Source: Rhodoligotrophos defluvii (GTDB taxonomy: Bacteria; Pseudomonadota; Alphaproteobacteria; Rhizobiales; Im1). From it: a DNA stretch of 64,000 bases. Below are positions 51,929 to 61,350 of this stretch, in pieces (position 1 is the stretch's first letter; every line of letters begins with the position of its first letter). The stretch is taken from positions 1,043,001 through 1,107,000 of the forward strand of contig NZ_SZZM01000001.1 of the NCBI RefSeq assembly GCF_005281615.1, in the 5' to 3' direction. Made by a program: the position numbers and the translations under genes. The notes beneath the pieces are model-generated. The model was not told where the DNA came from. It worked only from the letters and a program-made list of their open reading frames with translations, and searched no databases.

Positions 51929-52675
51929 ATGGATGTGGTCGATCTCAAGGAATTCTATTCGAGCCCGCTGGGTGCCGCCGCGCGGCGTCTGATTGCCCAT
52001 CGCATCCGCGCTCGCATCCGCGGCATGAACGGCAGCATCGTTCTGGGGCTCGGCTATGCCACGCCCTATCTCGACGTGTGGCGTGACGAGGCAGACCGGG
52101 TCATCGGCTTCATGCCGGCGCGGCAGGGCGTGGCCCATTGGCCGGCCAATGGCTTGAGCGCCACCGCCTTGGTCGACGAGGCGGAAATGCCCCTGCCCGA
52201 CGGTTGTGTGGACCTGGCGTTGGTGGCCCACGGCCTGGAGCTGACGGAACAGCTGCAGGAGACGCTGCGGGAGATCTGGCGCGTGTTGAGCCCTGGCGGC
52301 CGCGCCGTGTTCATCGTGCCCAACCGCCGCGGAATGTGGGCGCGCACCGACAGCACGCCCTTCGGCCACGGCCGGCCCTTCTCGCGCTCGCAGCTCACGG
52401 ATCTGCTTAGAGACGCCATGTTCTCGCCAAGCGGTTGGGCGAGCGCCCTGTTTGTGCCGCCCATTCCGCGCGGGTTCCTGGTGCGCTCCGCAGCGGCGTG
52501 GGAGAGGCTCGGATTATGGCTGTGGCCGGCATTTTCCGGCGTTATCATCGTCGAGGCGGTCAAGCAGGTTTACGCCGTGCGCAAGCCAAAACGCGCTCGG
52601 CAGTTCGTGCCCAAGCTTGCGCCGGTCACCGTGCCGACGCCGGTAGGAACGAGCCGGTCTGGCAGGCTTCCCTGA
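51929..52675 (+). CDS. Class I SAM-dependent methyltransferase
   Basis: A 248-residue methyltransferase. The SAM-binding segment is degenerate (IVLGLGYATPYLDVWRDEAD in place of a Gly-rich motif I), while LPDGCVDLALVAHGLELTEQ and WRVLSPGGRAVFIVPNRRGM are clear. The C-terminal part is hydrophobic and basic (PAFSGVIIVEAVKQVYAVRK). This variant type sits opposite gloB in many alphaproteobacteria; its substrate is not known to me. Confidence 0.85.
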   Translation: MDVVDLKEFYSSPLGAAARRLIAHRIRARIRGMNGSIVLGLGYATPYLDVWRDEADRVIGFMPARQGVAHWPANGLSATALVDEAEMPLPDGCVDLALVAHGLELTEQLQETLREIWRVLSPGGRAVFIVPNRRGMWARTDSTPFGHGRPFSRSQLTDLLRDAMFSPSGWASALFVPPIPRGFLVRSAAAWERLGLWLWPAFSGVIIVEAVKQVYAVRKPKRARQFVPKLAPVTVPTPVGTSRSGRLP

Positions 52676-52754
52676 CGAATCGCGCTGGACCACCTTGCGC
52701 CGTCGTTATAGGACGTGAGGTGAAAGCGGCGGACAAGCCGGGGAACAGTGGTGA

Positions 52755-53594
52755 ATGACTGCAATACTTGAGCAGGCGGTGGTGCAAGGCGGGTCCGAGA
52801 GCGAGGCGCTGGCGGCAATACGGCGTGAGATCGACCGTATTGACGAGGAGCTGCTCGGGCTGCTCGCAGAGCGGTTTGCGGCCGTGGAAGAGGTGCGCAG
52901 GGTCAAGGCCACCGCGGTTACCGGATCGACGCCGATGCGGCCTTCCCGCGAGGCAGAGGTTATCCGGCGGCTGCTCACCCTGCGCAAGGATCCCTTGCCG
53001 GCCGATATAGTCGTGGCGATCTGGCGCGAGCTGATGGGCAGCGCCACCCAGCAGCAGCAGAAGACCACCATCCATATTCCCGCCTCGCCGGGAAGCTGCG
53101 CCTTTCATGATGTCGTGCGCGGCCATTTCGGGTCGCGGGCGCCCATTGTCAGCCATCCGGATGCAAAGGCGGCGGTCAGGGCGGTATCCGGCGCGCCCGC
53201 CGACATCGCCGTCGTGCCGGCCCGAGCGGAAGGCTGGGCCGCCGCCCTGAGCAGTACCCGCGGTGATCTCGGCGTGATTGCCCGCATTCCCGTGATCGGC
53301 GGCAGCGGATCCATAGACGGTTTCCTCATCGGCCATGCGCCCTCGACCCCCACCGGCCTCGACGAGACTCTAGTGCTGGTGACAATGGAAGCCGACGCGC
53401 CACTCGACCCTGAGCGGCGGGTGGTGCGCGAGTTTTGGCGCGAGCGCAGCACCGAAAGCCAGGGAGGCTGGCTTTGGCTCGCTGTCTTGGAAGGGTGGCG
53501 CGAAGAACGCGACGTCATTGCCGCATTGGAGGGTGGGACGAAAAGAGCCCTTGCGGTAAAGGTATTGGGCCGCTATGCGACGCCGGTCCGCTGA
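52755..53594 (+). CDS. Chorismate mutase with degenerate prephenate-dehydratase-like C-terminus
   Basis: Residues about 17-100 are an AroQ-type chorismate mutase (AAIRREIDRIDEELLGLLAE, then RRVKA and MRPSREAEVIRRLLTLRKDP), converting chorismate to prephenate. Residues about 105-279 look like a worn prephenate-dehydratase fold (IHIPASPGSCAFHDVVRGHF, then GAPADIAVVPAR and GDLGVIARIPVIGG) but lack the catalytic TRF motif. It stands before hisC and tyrC, so it should feed tyrosine and perhaps phenylalanine synthesis. Confidence 0.85.
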   Translation: MTAILEQAVVQGGSESEALAAIRREIDRIDEELLGLLAERFAAVEEVRRVKATAVTGSTPMRPSREAEVIRRLLTLRKDPLPADIVVAIWRELMGSATQQQQKTTIHIPASPGSCAFHDVVRGHFGSRAPIVSHPDAKAAVRAVSGAPADIAVVPARAEGWAAALSSTRGDLGVIARIPVIGGSGSIDGFLIGHAPSTPTGLDETLVLVTMEADAPLDPERRVVREFWRERSTESQGGWLWLAVLEGWREERDVIAALEGGTKRALAVKVLGRYATPVR

Positions 53595-53638
53595 GCGCGA
53601 ATGCGCTTGGAGCGGACCTCTGAACCTCAGGTGAGAAG

Positions 53639-54748
53639 ATGTCACTCCAGGCAGGCGGTCCGCGCCCGCAAGCGGGGATCCTCGATATTGCGCCCTATGT
53701 GCCCGGCAAGAGCAAGGCGACCGGCGGCGCCAAGACCTATAAGCTGTCGTCCAACGAAACACCGCTTGGGCCTAGCCCCAAGGCAATTGAGGCCTATCGG
53801 GCCTGCGCCGACCAGCTACATCTTTATCCCGATGGCGGCGCGGCGGCATTGCGTGAGGCCATCGCCGCCCACCATGGCCTCAACCCCGACCACATTGTCT
53901 GCGGAGCCGGCTCCGACGAGGTGCTGAACCTGCTCGCCCAGGCTTATCTCGGGCCGGGGGACGAGGCGATTTTCACCCGCCATGGCTTTCTGGTCTACGA
54001 AATTGCCATTCGGGGCGCCGGCGCTGTTCCGGTGGTTGCGCCCGAGCGCGACCTGACGGCGGATGTGGATGAGATCCTCGCCCGGGTGACAGGGCGGACC
54101 AAGGCCGTCTTCATTGCCAACCCCAACAACCCCACCGGCACTTACCTGCCTTTCGACGAGGTCAAGCGCCTGCATGCAAGCCTGCCTGCCGGCTGTCTGC
54201 TGGTGATCGATGCGGCTTATGCGGAATATGTCCGCCAGAACGATTATTCGACGGGCCTCGAGCTGGTGGCGACCTCGCAGAACGTGGTTATGACCCGCAC
54301 TTTCTCCAAGGTCTACGGCCTGGCGGCCTTGCGCCTGGGTTGGGTCTACTGTCCGCCAGCCATCGCCGACGTGCTGAACCGGATCCGGGGACCGTTCAAT
54401 GTCAGCGTACCGGCCCAGGCTGCGGGAATCGCCGCCCTTGCCGACCGGGCGTATATCGAACGGGCGGTTGCCCACAATGACCAGTGGCGTCCATGGCTTG
54501 CCGAAGAATTGATGGCTTTGGGCCTCGAGGTGACACCGAGCGTCGGCAATTTCCTGCTCGTGCACTTTCCGGACCAGCCGGGCAGGCGGGCAGCTGACGC
54601 GGACGCGTTTCTGCTGCGCCGAGGCGTGGTGCTGAGGCGGATGGAAGGCTACCACCTGCCGCAGGCTCTGCGCCTCACGGTCGGCACGGAGGAAGCAAAT
54701 CGCGCCGCCGTAGCGGCCTGCGCCGAATTCCTGAGCCAGCAGCCGTGA
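53639..54748 (+). CDS. hisC: Histidinol-phosphate/aromatic aminotransferase
   Basis: A fold-type I PLP aminotransferase of 369 residues. [20 protein letters not shown] binds substrate, [20 protein letters not shown] follows, [18 protein letters not shown] and [10 protein letters not shown] hold the PLP Asn and Asp/Tyr, and the Schiff-base Lys224 lies in [17 protein letters not shown]. Standing between chorismate mutase and tyrC, it likely acts on aromatic keto acids as well as, or instead of, imidazole acetol phosphate. Confidence 0.92.
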   Translation: MSLQAGGPRPQAGILDIAPYVPGKSKATGGAKTYKLSSNETPLGPSPKAIEAYRACADQLHLYPDGGAAALREAIAAHHGLNPDHIVCGAGSDEVLNLLAQAYLGPGDEAIFTRHGFLVYEIAIRGAGAVPVVAPERDLTADVDEILARVTGRTKAVFIANPNNPTGTYLPFDEVKRLHASLPAGCLLVIDAAYAEYVRQNDYSTGLELVATSQNVVMTRTFSKVYGLAALRLGWVYCPPAIADVLNRIRGPFNVSVPAQAAGIAALADRAYIERAVAHNDQWRPWLAEELMALGLEVTPSVGNFLLVHFPDQPGRRAADADAFLLRRGVVLRRMEGYHLPQALRLTVGTEEANRAAVAACAEFLSQQP

Positions 54749-55683
54749 CCTCCCCGATGTTCGATAAGGTCTGTCTGATCGGCCTCGGCCTCATCGGCTC
54801 GTCCTTGGGCCATGCCATGCGGCGCGGCAGCCTTGCCGGCGAGATCGTCGGCTATGCCCGGTCGGCAGCCACCCGTGCCAAGGCGCTGGAGATCGGCTTT
54901 GTCGACCGGGTTTGCGACACCGCCGCCGACGCGGCGGCTGGCGCCGATCTGGTAATCCTCTGCGTGCCGGTCGGCGTGTGTGGCGAGCTGGCGGCGGCCA
55001 TCGCCCCTTCTCTGAAGCCTGGCGCGATCCTGACCGATGTCGGATCGGTGAAAAGCGCGGTGGTGCGCGATGTCACCCCGCATGTCCCGGAGGGTGTCCA
55101 TTTCATTCCCGGCCACCCGATCGCGGGCACGGAAGAATCGGGGCCGGCCGCCGGCTTTGCCGAGCTCTTCGACCGCCGCTGGTGCGTGCTGACGCCCCTG
55201 CCCGGCGCCGACGAGGCCGCCGTCGCCCGGCTCGAGGCATTCTGGCGGGCTTGCGGCAGCGAGGTCGAGCGCATGTCGCCCGAGCACCACGACCTGGTGC
55301 TGGCCATCACCAGCCATGTGCCCCATTTGATCGCCTATAATATCGTGGGCACGGCCGATGACCTCGGCACGGTCACCCAGTCCGAGGTGATCAAGTTCTC
55401 CGCCGGCGGCTTTCGCGACTTCACCCGTATTGCCGCGTCGGACCCGGTGATGTGGCGCGACGTGTTCCTCAACAACAAGGATGCGGTTCTGGAAATGCTC
55501 GGCCGCTTCTCGGAGGACTTGTCCGCCCTGCAGCGGGCTATCCGTTGGGGCGATGGCGACACCTTGCTCAACCTGTTCACGCGCACCCGCGCGATCCGGC
55601 GCAGCATCATTGACGCAGGCCAGGATGCCCCCCTGCCGGATTTCGGCCGCCCCCACGGAAAGGGCGACAAGGGCAGAGAGTGA
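54745..55683 (+). CDS. tyrC: Prephenate/arogenate dehydrogenase
   Basis: NAD-dependent dehydrogenase of tyrosine synthesis, 312 residues. [18 protein letters not shown] is the dinucleotide site. [40 protein letters not shown] (catalytic His) and [20 protein letters not shown] are typical. The GTG start at 54745 overlaps the hisC stop as GTGA; the ATG four codons later (54757) is an alternative. Prephenate versus arogenate preference cannot be read directly. Confidence 0.93.
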   Translation: MTSPMFDKVCLIGLGLIGSSLGHAMRRGSLAGEIVGYARSAATRAKALEIGFVDRVCDTAADAAAGADLVILCVPVGVCGELAAAIAPSLKPGAILTDVGSVKSAVVRDVTPHVPEGVHFIPGHPIAGTEESGPAAGFAELFDRRWCVLTPLPGADEAAVARLEAFWRACGSEVERMSPEHHDLVLAITSHVPHLIAYNIVGTADDLGTVTQSEVIKFSAGGFRDFTRIAASDPVMWRDVFLNNKDAVLEMLGRFSEDLSALQRAIRWGDGDTLLNLFTRTRAIRRSIIDAGQDAPLPDFGRPHGKGDKGRE

Positions 55684-55690
55684 CCTGCCC

Positions 55691-55728
55691 GACAGCCAAG
55701 CTGTCCGGAGGGCATGCACGCCCTCTGG
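55691..55728 (+). terminator. Tandem hairpins after tyrC, probable terminator
   Basis: GACAGC-CAA-GCTGTC (55691-55705) is directly followed by CCGGAGGGC (55705-55713) pairing with GCCCTCTGG (55720-55728) through one G-T wobble. Both lie within 45 bases of the tyrC stop. The T-run is weak (TTATGGCTTTG), so termination may be partial. Confidence 0.4.
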
Positions 55729-55920
55729 TTATGGCTTTGTTGCCAGCCCTGTGAAGCGGTGCTACAGAAATCAATCAAATCATACGGATACTGAACAGAA
55801 GCGTCTCTCGGCAAAGGCTGAGCCGTATACGAGTTTCGCGTCACGCTCATGACTGCTGGTCGGCCATCCGGGACTCGGCCCGGCCATCGGCAGGGAGTGG
55901 GCCTGTATCTCGGATTAACG

Positions 55921-57300
55921 ATGTCGCACGCGCTGCCGGATAGCCTGCTCCTCCCCGTGGAGACACTCAACCGCGAATTCGATGGCAAGCTGCTGCTCGC
56001 GATGCACGCCGTTCAGCGCGGCTATCACCCGGTGATTGGTAGCCGCACCCAGATCCACGACCAGCTCACGCGGTTTCCGCCTTCGATCTATCTTGCCAAG
56101 GGCATACGCACCGGCAACGCGACGGTGCTGCGGCTGCTCGAAACCTTCGGACATCTCATCGTCAGCTTGGACGAGGAGGCGCTGATCCGCCCCGACGACG
56201 ATGCCTTCCTGATGATGCTCGATGATGCGACGTTCAATCGGGCCCGCTTGCTTTATGCCTGGGGCGACAGCAATGCCGAGCTCTGGCGCCGCTTCTCCGG
56301 CTATCGTGGGACCCCGATCGAGACCGTAGGCAACCCGCGGGTCGATATGCTCCGGCCCGAGCTGCGTGGCTATTTCGATGATGACGTTGCAAGGCTACGC
56401 GAGCGTTTCGGGCATTTCGTCCTGTTCAGCAGCAACTTCAGCCTGGTGAACCACTATATCCCGAACCACGTTCGCATGCGTTTCGCCCGGGGCGTCGATC
56501 GCGAGGAGGCGACAAGCTACCGCGAAAAAATGCTGGCCCATAAGCGGCGCCTGTTCGAGGATCTTCAGGCTCTCTTGCCGAGACTGGCCGACGCGATCTA
56601 TCCGAACACCCTGGTCATCCGCCCGCATCCCTCCGAGAGCCACGAGGTCTGGCGGCGCGTCGCGGCGGGCCATGGCAACATCCGCGTGGTGCACGAGGGG
56701 CCGATCGTGCCCTGGCTGGTTGCCGCCTCCGCCCTGCTGCACAGCGGCTGCACCAGCGGGGTTGAAGCGGTCGTGCTCGGTACCCCCGCCTTCGCTTATC
56801 GGCCGGACGGCACCGAGGCGGGAGAGGCCATATTACCCAATTCCGTAAGCTTTGCCTGCCGCACTCCTGATGAGGTGATCGATGGCATCCGGTCGATTTT
56901 CGCGGAAAATGGCAGCGCAGGGCTCATGAACGAGGCGCAGCGGCATGTGCTTCGGCAGCATATCGCCTCTCTGGACGGCGCGCTCAGCTGCGAGCGCATC
57001 CTCCACAGCCTCGAAGTTCACGGCCCTCACCTCGCCGGACCATCGGAACTTTCCGCTGGCCGACGGGCTCGCGCACACCTGAGCTTCTACAAGCGCCGCC
57101 TGGCGCGCGCCGTCCGCACACGGCAGGCCAACAACAAGAGCAGTCGCCGCTATACGGCCCACAAGTTTCCGGGTATTAGCGAGGCCGAGGTCAACACCCG
57201 TATTGAACGCTTCAGTCGGACAATGCCTCACCTGCCGGCGGTGCGCGCACGCGTGATCGCCCGGGATATCTTCGTCATCGAACCGAGCAGGACCTGTTGA
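55921..57300 (+). CDS. Surface carbohydrate biosynthesis protein (GT-B-like)
   Basis: A 459-residue protein of the family annotated as surface carbohydrate biosynthesis proteins. PDSLLLPVETLNREFDGKLL, GYHPVIGSRTQIHDQLTRFP, RGIRTGN-like AKGIRTGNATVLRLLETFGH and DEEALIRPDDDAF are its N-terminal marks. LVIRPHPSESHEVWRRVAAG and LLHSGCTSGVEAVVLGTPAF resemble CDP-glycerol/polysialyl-type transferases. I chose the ATG at 55921 because the family begins close to LLLPVET; the ATG at 55849 would add 24 residues. It opens the sugar cluster that follows. Confidence 0.8.
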   Translation: MSHALPDSLLLPVETLNREFDGKLLLAMHAVQRGYHPVIGSRTQIHDQLTRFPPSIYLAKGIRTGNATVLRLLETFGHLIVSLDEEALIRPDDDAFLMMLDDATFNRARLLYAWGDSNAELWRRFSGYRGTPIETVGNPRVDMLRPELRGYFDDDVARLRERFGHFVLFSSNFSLVNHYIPNHVRMRFARGVDREEATSYREKMLAHKRRLFEDLQALLPRLADAIYPNTLVIRPHPSESHEVWRRVAAGHGNIRVVHEGPIVPWLVAASALLHSGCTSGVEAVVLGTPAFAYRPDGTEAGEAILPNSVSFACRTPDEVIDGIRSIFAENGSAGLMNEAQRHVLRQHIASLDGALSCERILHSLEVHGPHLAGPSELSAGRRARAHLSFYKRRLARAVRTRQANNKSSRRYTAHKFPGISEAEVNTRIERFSRTMPHLPAVRARVIARDIFVIEPSRTC

Positions 57301-57339
57301 AGCCTAAGCTCAATTTCCATCACAGAACGAGCCGGCCGG

Positions 57340-58434
57340 ATGTATAGCATCAGAATCATAGGCGCCGGCTCGATCGGCAATCATCTGGCCCACGCGGCGC
57401 GAAGCCGTGGCTGGCGCGTGGCGCTGACCGATATCGATCCCGCGGCGCTGGCGCGGGCGCGCGACAGCATCTATCCCCAGCGCTACGGCGCATTCGACCC
57501 CGAGATCGAGCTCAAGGACAGCCGCGCCGCCATGGCCGACCCGGCTGACGTCGTGTTCATCGGCACCCCGCCGGACACGCATATCGCGCTCGCCAAGGCC
57601 ACCCTCGAGCAAGCCCAGACGAAAGCAGTCGTCGTGGAGAAGCCGGTCTGCGGGCCCGATCTGGCCGGCTGCCAGGAACTGCTCGACCTCGGCCGCAGCA
57701 AGGGCGTGTTCCTCGGCGTCGGCTATAATCATTGCCTCGGCCGGAACACGATCGAGGCTGAAAACGTCCTGCGCAAGGGCACCATCGGTCCGGTCTCCAC
57801 CATGTCAGCCTATATCCGGGAGCATTGGGCCGGCATCTTCGGCGCCCACCCGTGGCTCGCCGGGCCCTGGGATTCCTATCTCGGCTTCTCCAGCCGCGGC
57901 GGCGGCGCGACAGGCGAGCACTCTCACGGCCTCAACATCTGGCAGCATTTCGCCCATGTGGTCGGCGCCGGTCGTGTGGTGGAGGTGGCCGCGCGCCTCG
58001 ACATGGTCGAGCAGAACGGCTGCACCTATGACCAGTTGTGCTTTGCCACCCTCAAGACCGAGCAAGGACTGTTGGGCGACGTCATTCAGGACGTGGTGAC
58101 CCAGCCACCGGAAAAGCGCGTGCGCATCCAGGGCGCCGATGGCTTCGTCGACTGGCGCGTCGGCTATCGCCCCGGCGCTGATGCCGTGATCTTCGCCCAT
58201 GGTGGAGAGGGTCCCCAGGAGCTGATCATAGAAAAGACGCGTCCTGACGACTTCAAGGCGGAAGTTGCGCATTTCGAGCAGGTCCTGGATGGCAAGGTCG
58301 ATGCTTCGCCCATCGCGCTCGAACGGGGTCTCGACACGATGCTGGTGATTGCGGCCATCTTCAAATCGCATGCAACGGGCCAAGTGGTGCGCATCGATCC
58401 CGCGCGCGGCTACACTCTCGACGCATTGCGATGA
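57340..58434 (+). CDS. Gfo/Idh/MocA family oxidoreductase
   Basis: A 364-residue NAD(P)-dependent sugar oxidoreductase. IRIIGAGSIGNHLAHAARSR binds the nucleotide, VVFIGTPPDTHIALAKATLE and VVVEKPVCGPDLAGCQELLD (conserved EKP Lys) follow, and the substrate domain has GGGATGEHSHGLNIWQHFAH. Related enzymes oxidise or epimerise nucleotide sugars and inositols. It overlaps the NeuB-like gene as ATGA, so it probably makes or modifies that enzyme's substrate. Confidence 0.88.
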   Translation: MYSIRIIGAGSIGNHLAHAARSRGWRVALTDIDPAALARARDSIYPQRYGAFDPEIELKDSRAAMADPADVVFIGTPPDTHIALAKATLEQAQTKAVVVEKPVCGPDLAGCQELLDLGRSKGVFLGVGYNHCLGRNTIEAENVLRKGTIGPVSTMSAYIREHWAGIFGAHPWLAGPWDSYLGFSSRGGGATGEHSHGLNIWQHFAHVVGAGRVVEVAARLDMVEQNGCTYDQLCFATLKTEQGLLGDVIQDVVTQPPEKRVRIQGADGFVDWRVGYRPGADAVIFAHGGEGPQELIIEKTRPDDFKAEVAHFEQVLDGKVDASPIALERGLDTMLVIAAIFKSHATGQVVRIDPARGYTLDALR

Positions 58435-59981
58435 TTGCGAGCTCCAGGATGCGTGCACAGGTCAAGTTCGACGAATTGTTCATCTACGATCTCGCCAATA
58501 ACCATCAAGGCGACATGGAGCACGCGCGCAACATCATCCGGGCAGTGGGTGCCGTCACCCGCAAGGCGGGCGTGCGCGCGGCCTTGAAATTCCAGTTCCG
58601 CCAGCTCGACACCTTCATCCATCCCGATTTCAAGAACCGCACGGATCTCAAGTTCATCAAGCGCTTCGACGAGACGCGCCTGCCGATGTCGGCCTTCACC
58701 GAGCTGGCGGAGCTGGTACGGGCCGAGGGCATGCTGACCATGAGCACGCCCTTCGACGAGGAGTCCGTCGATATCATCGCCGATATGGGCCTCGACATCA
58801 TCAAGATCGCCAGCTGCTCGGCGGACGACCGGCCGCTGCTGGAGAAGGTGGCGGCCGCGCGTATGCCGGTGGTGGCCTCCACCGCCGGGCTGCGCATCGA
58901 GGAGGTCGACTGGCTGGTCAATTTCCTCGAAAGCGAGCAGCTGAAATTCGCGCTCATGCACTGCGTCGCGCTTTATCCGACGCCTGACGACAAGCTGCAG
59001 CTGAACCAGATCGGCGCCTTCGTGAAGCGCTATCCCGCCGTGCCCATCGGCTGGTCGACACATGAGAACCAGGACAATGTAGCCGCCATCCAGATCGCTT
59101 ATGCCAAGGGCGCGCGCCTGTTCGAGCGGCATGTCGGTCTGAACACTGACAAGTACAAGCTGAACGATTATTCCTCCACGCCCGAGCAACTCGAGCGCTG
59201 GCTTGCCGCCTACCATGCCGCGCGTGCCATGCTCGGCGGGAACGAGCGCCCGCCCTCCTCTCTTCAGGAGCGTAAGACCCTGCTCGACCTCAAGCGCGGC
59301 GTGTTCGTCCGGCGAGACGTCCGCAAGGGCGAGGCTTTGACCCGGGACGATGTCTTCTTCGCCATGCCGGTGCAGGAAGGACAGCTTGTGAGCGGCCATT
59401 TCCGCGAAGGTCTCACCGCCGACCGGCACTATGCCGTGAACGAGGCACTGTGCGCCGATCTGGCCGATCAGGACCTGAAGGATGACCACCTGATCTACCA
59501 GATCATGCTTCAGATTCGCGCCATGCTGAACAAGGCGGGCATCCATATCAACGAGGATGCCTCTATCGAAATTTCCCATCACTACGGGCTGCGGCGATTC
59601 CGTGAGTATGGCGCGGTCATCATCACCTGCGTGAACCGCACCTATGCCAAGAAGCTGGTCGTGCAGCTGCCCAGACAGAAGCATCCCTACCATTTTCATA
59701 AGCAGAAGGAAGAAACGTTCCAGCTGCTCGACGGCGACCTGGAAGTGGTCAAGGAGGGCTTCCGCTTCACCATGCGCCCGGGCGACACCCTGCTGGTCGA
59801 GCCGAACACCTGGCACAAGTTCCACACCCTCGACGGTGCCATCTTCGAGGAAGTGTCGACCACCCACGTGAACAATGACAGCTTCTATGAGGATCCGCTC
59901 ATCGCCCGCCTCGACCGGGCGCAGCGGAAGACCCAAGTCGACAACTGGCTGACATACTTCCGAGCCCGGCATGCGCTTTGA
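58431..59981 (+). CDS. NeuB-like nonulosonic acid synthase fused to a C-terminal cupin
   Basis: A 516-residue three-part protein. Residues 10-265 are a NeuB-type TIM barrel that would condense a sugar with phosphoenolpyruvate (YDLANNHQGDMEHARNI, MSTPFDEESVDIIADMG, IIKIASCSADDRPLLEK). Residues 285-350 are an antifreeze/SAF-like domain (LKRGVFVRRDVRKGEALTRD). Residues 375-510 are a cupin with HxH at 421/423, E428 and H462. Two NeuB motifs differ from the usual: GWSTHE (207-212) for GYSDHT and FERHVG (231-236) for EKHFTL. This suggests an unusual substrate or product. Confidence 0.85.
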   Translation: MIASSRMRAQVKFDELFIYDLANNHQGDMEHARNIIRAVGAVTRKAGVRAALKFQFRQLDTFIHPDFKNRTDLKFIKRFDETRLPMSAFTELAELVRAEGMLTMSTPFDEESVDIIADMGLDIIKIASCSADDRPLLEKVAAARMPVVASTAGLRIEEVDWLVNFLESEQLKFALMHCVALYPTPDDKLQLNQIGAFVKRYPAVPIGWSTHENQDNVAAIQIAYAKGARLFERHVGLNTDKYKLNDYSSTPEQLERWLAAYHAARAMLGGNERPPSSLQERKTLLDLKRGVFVRRDVRKGEALTRDDVFFAMPVQEGQLVSGHFREGLTADRHYAVNEALCADLADQDLKDDHLIYQIMLQIRAMLNKAGIHINEDASIEISHHYGLRRFREYGAVIITCVNRTYAKKLVVQLPRQKHPYHFHKQKEETFQLLDGDLEVVKEGFRFTMRPGDTLLVEPNTWHKFHTLDGAIFEEVSTTHVNNDSFYEDPLIARLDRAQRKTQVDNWLTYFRARHAL

Positions 59982-60579
59982 TGTGGTGGTGTTCGATTTC
60001 GACGGGACCCTGGTCAGCTCGGCCGCGCTGAAGAAACAGGCCTTTTACGCGATCTTTCCCCCGGACCAGGGCTTTGCGGACATCGTCTCGCAGGTCTTGA
60101 GCGAGGATCCCGACGGGTCCCGCTTGCGCGTCATTCCCGAAATGTGCCGGCGGATGGCCACGGCCGGCCTTCGACTGCCGGCCGGCAGCACCCCGGAAGC
60201 CCTGATCGGCCGGTATGGCGAAGTCGTACTTGCTGGCGTGGCAGAGTGCCCGGAGATGGTCGGCGCGACCGATCTTCTCCGCAGTCTCACCAGCGCGGTC
60301 CCGGTCTATGTCGCCTCGAACACGCCCGATACGCCACTGCGGCAACTGCTGGAGCGGCGTGGGTGGGCACGGTACCTTTCCGGCAGCTTCGGCTATCCCC
60401 ACAGCAAGGCGGACACTCTGCGCCATGCGATCGCACGCCACAACACGGCGCCCGAGCGCGTCGTCATCGTCGGCGACGGCATAAGTGATGCCGACGCCGC
60501 CCGCCAGGTCGGGTGCGCTCATTTCGCGGTGGAGGGAGCGGAGGCGTTGCTGAACTTCAGGAACATGCTGCAGTCATGA
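59971..60579 (+). CDS. HAD-superfamily phosphatase
   Basis: A 202-residue HAD hydrolase. FDFDGTLVSSAALKKQAFYA carries the nucleophilic Asp, VYVASNTPDTPLRQLLERRG the Ser/Thr motif II, and VVIVGDGISDADAARQVGC motif IV. By position it should remove phosphate from a sugar acid phosphate made by the NeuB-like enzyme, as in phosphorylated nonulosonic acid pathways. It overlaps the NeuB-like gene by 11 bases and the next gene by ATGA. Confidence 0.87.
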   Translation: MRFDVVVFDFDGTLVSSAALKKQAFYAIFPPDQGFADIVSQVLSEDPDGSRLRVIPEMCRRMATAGLRLPAGSTPEALIGRYGEVVLAGVAECPEMVGATDLLRSLTSAVPVYVASNTPDTPLRQLLERRGWARYLSGSFGYPHSKADTLRHAIARHNTAPERVVIVGDGISDADAARQVGCAHFAVEGAEALLNFRNMLQS

Positions 60580-61295
60580 TCGACGGTCGTCGCATCCTGG
60601 TGGTGGTGCCTGCGCGCGGCGGCAGCCAGGGCATCAAGCTCAAGAACCTCCGCGAGGTCGGCGGCATGCCGCTCGTGGCCCGCGTGGGGCACGTGGTGCG
60701 GGAGCTGCCCTTCGTCGACCGGGCCGTGGTCTCCACCGATCACGAGCAGATCGCCGAGGTGGCCATGCAGTCGGGCCTTGCCGCACCGTTCCGGCGGCCG
60801 GAAGCACTGTCGGGCCCGCGCATTGGTGATCTCGACGTGCTCACCCACGCGCTCGCCGAAATGGAGCGCCTCGACGGCTGTGTTTACGACGTGACCGTCA
60901 TGCTGCAGCCCACCTCGCCAACCCGCACGCCCGCCCAGGTCGAGCGCGCCATCCGCAAGCTGATCGAGGAGGATCTCGATGCGGTTTGGACGGTGAGCGA
61001 GACCGACAGCAAGGCTCATCCCTTGAAGCAGCTGACCATCGATCCACAGGGGACGCTGAGCCTCTACGACCAGGCCGGCGCGCGCATCATCGCCCGCCAG
61101 CAGCTGCAGCCGGTCTATCACCGCAACGGCATAGCCTATGTCTTCACCCGGCAAGCCCTGATGCAGGCCCGAACCATTCTACCCGCACGCACGGGCGCAG
61201 TCCTCATTGAGGAACCGGTCGCCAATATCGATACCGAGCTTGATCTCGCCTGGGCCAATTTCCTGCTGACCTCCGGCACTTTAGAGTCGAATTGA
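60576..61295 (+). CDS. CMP-sugar synthetase (acylneuraminate cytidylyltransferase family)
   Basis: A 239-residue cytidylyltransferase of the NeuA type that would couple CMP to a nonulosonic acid or 3-deoxy sugar acid. VVPARGGSQGIKLKNLREVG is the CTP-binding loop (Lys in place of the usual Pro-Arg region), DVTVMLQPTSPTRTPAQVER and YHRNGIAYVFTRQAL are typical, and NIDTELDLAWANFLL is the metal-binding C-terminus. The ATG at 60576 overlaps the HAD stop. Confidence 0.88.
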   Translation: MIDGRRILVVVPARGGSQGIKLKNLREVGGMPLVARVGHVVRELPFVDRAVVSTDHEQIAEVAMQSGLAAPFRRPEALSGPRIGDLDVLTHALAEMERLDGCVYDVTVMLQPTSPTRTPAQVERAIRKLIEEDLDAVWTVSETDSKAHPLKQLTIDPQGTLSLYDQAGARIIARQQLQPVYHRNGIAYVFTRQALMQARTILPARTGAVLIEEPVANIDTELDLAWANFLLTSGTLESN

Positions 61296-61350
61296 TCGCG
61301 AAATCGCACTAAAGAAAGGACAATGATCCGCCATAATCGATGGCATTGCC

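Noticed and set aside
58410-59972. 520-residue antisense frame opposite the NeuB-cupin gene
   Set aside because: The plus strand carries clear NeuB and cupin motifs; the antisense product has none.
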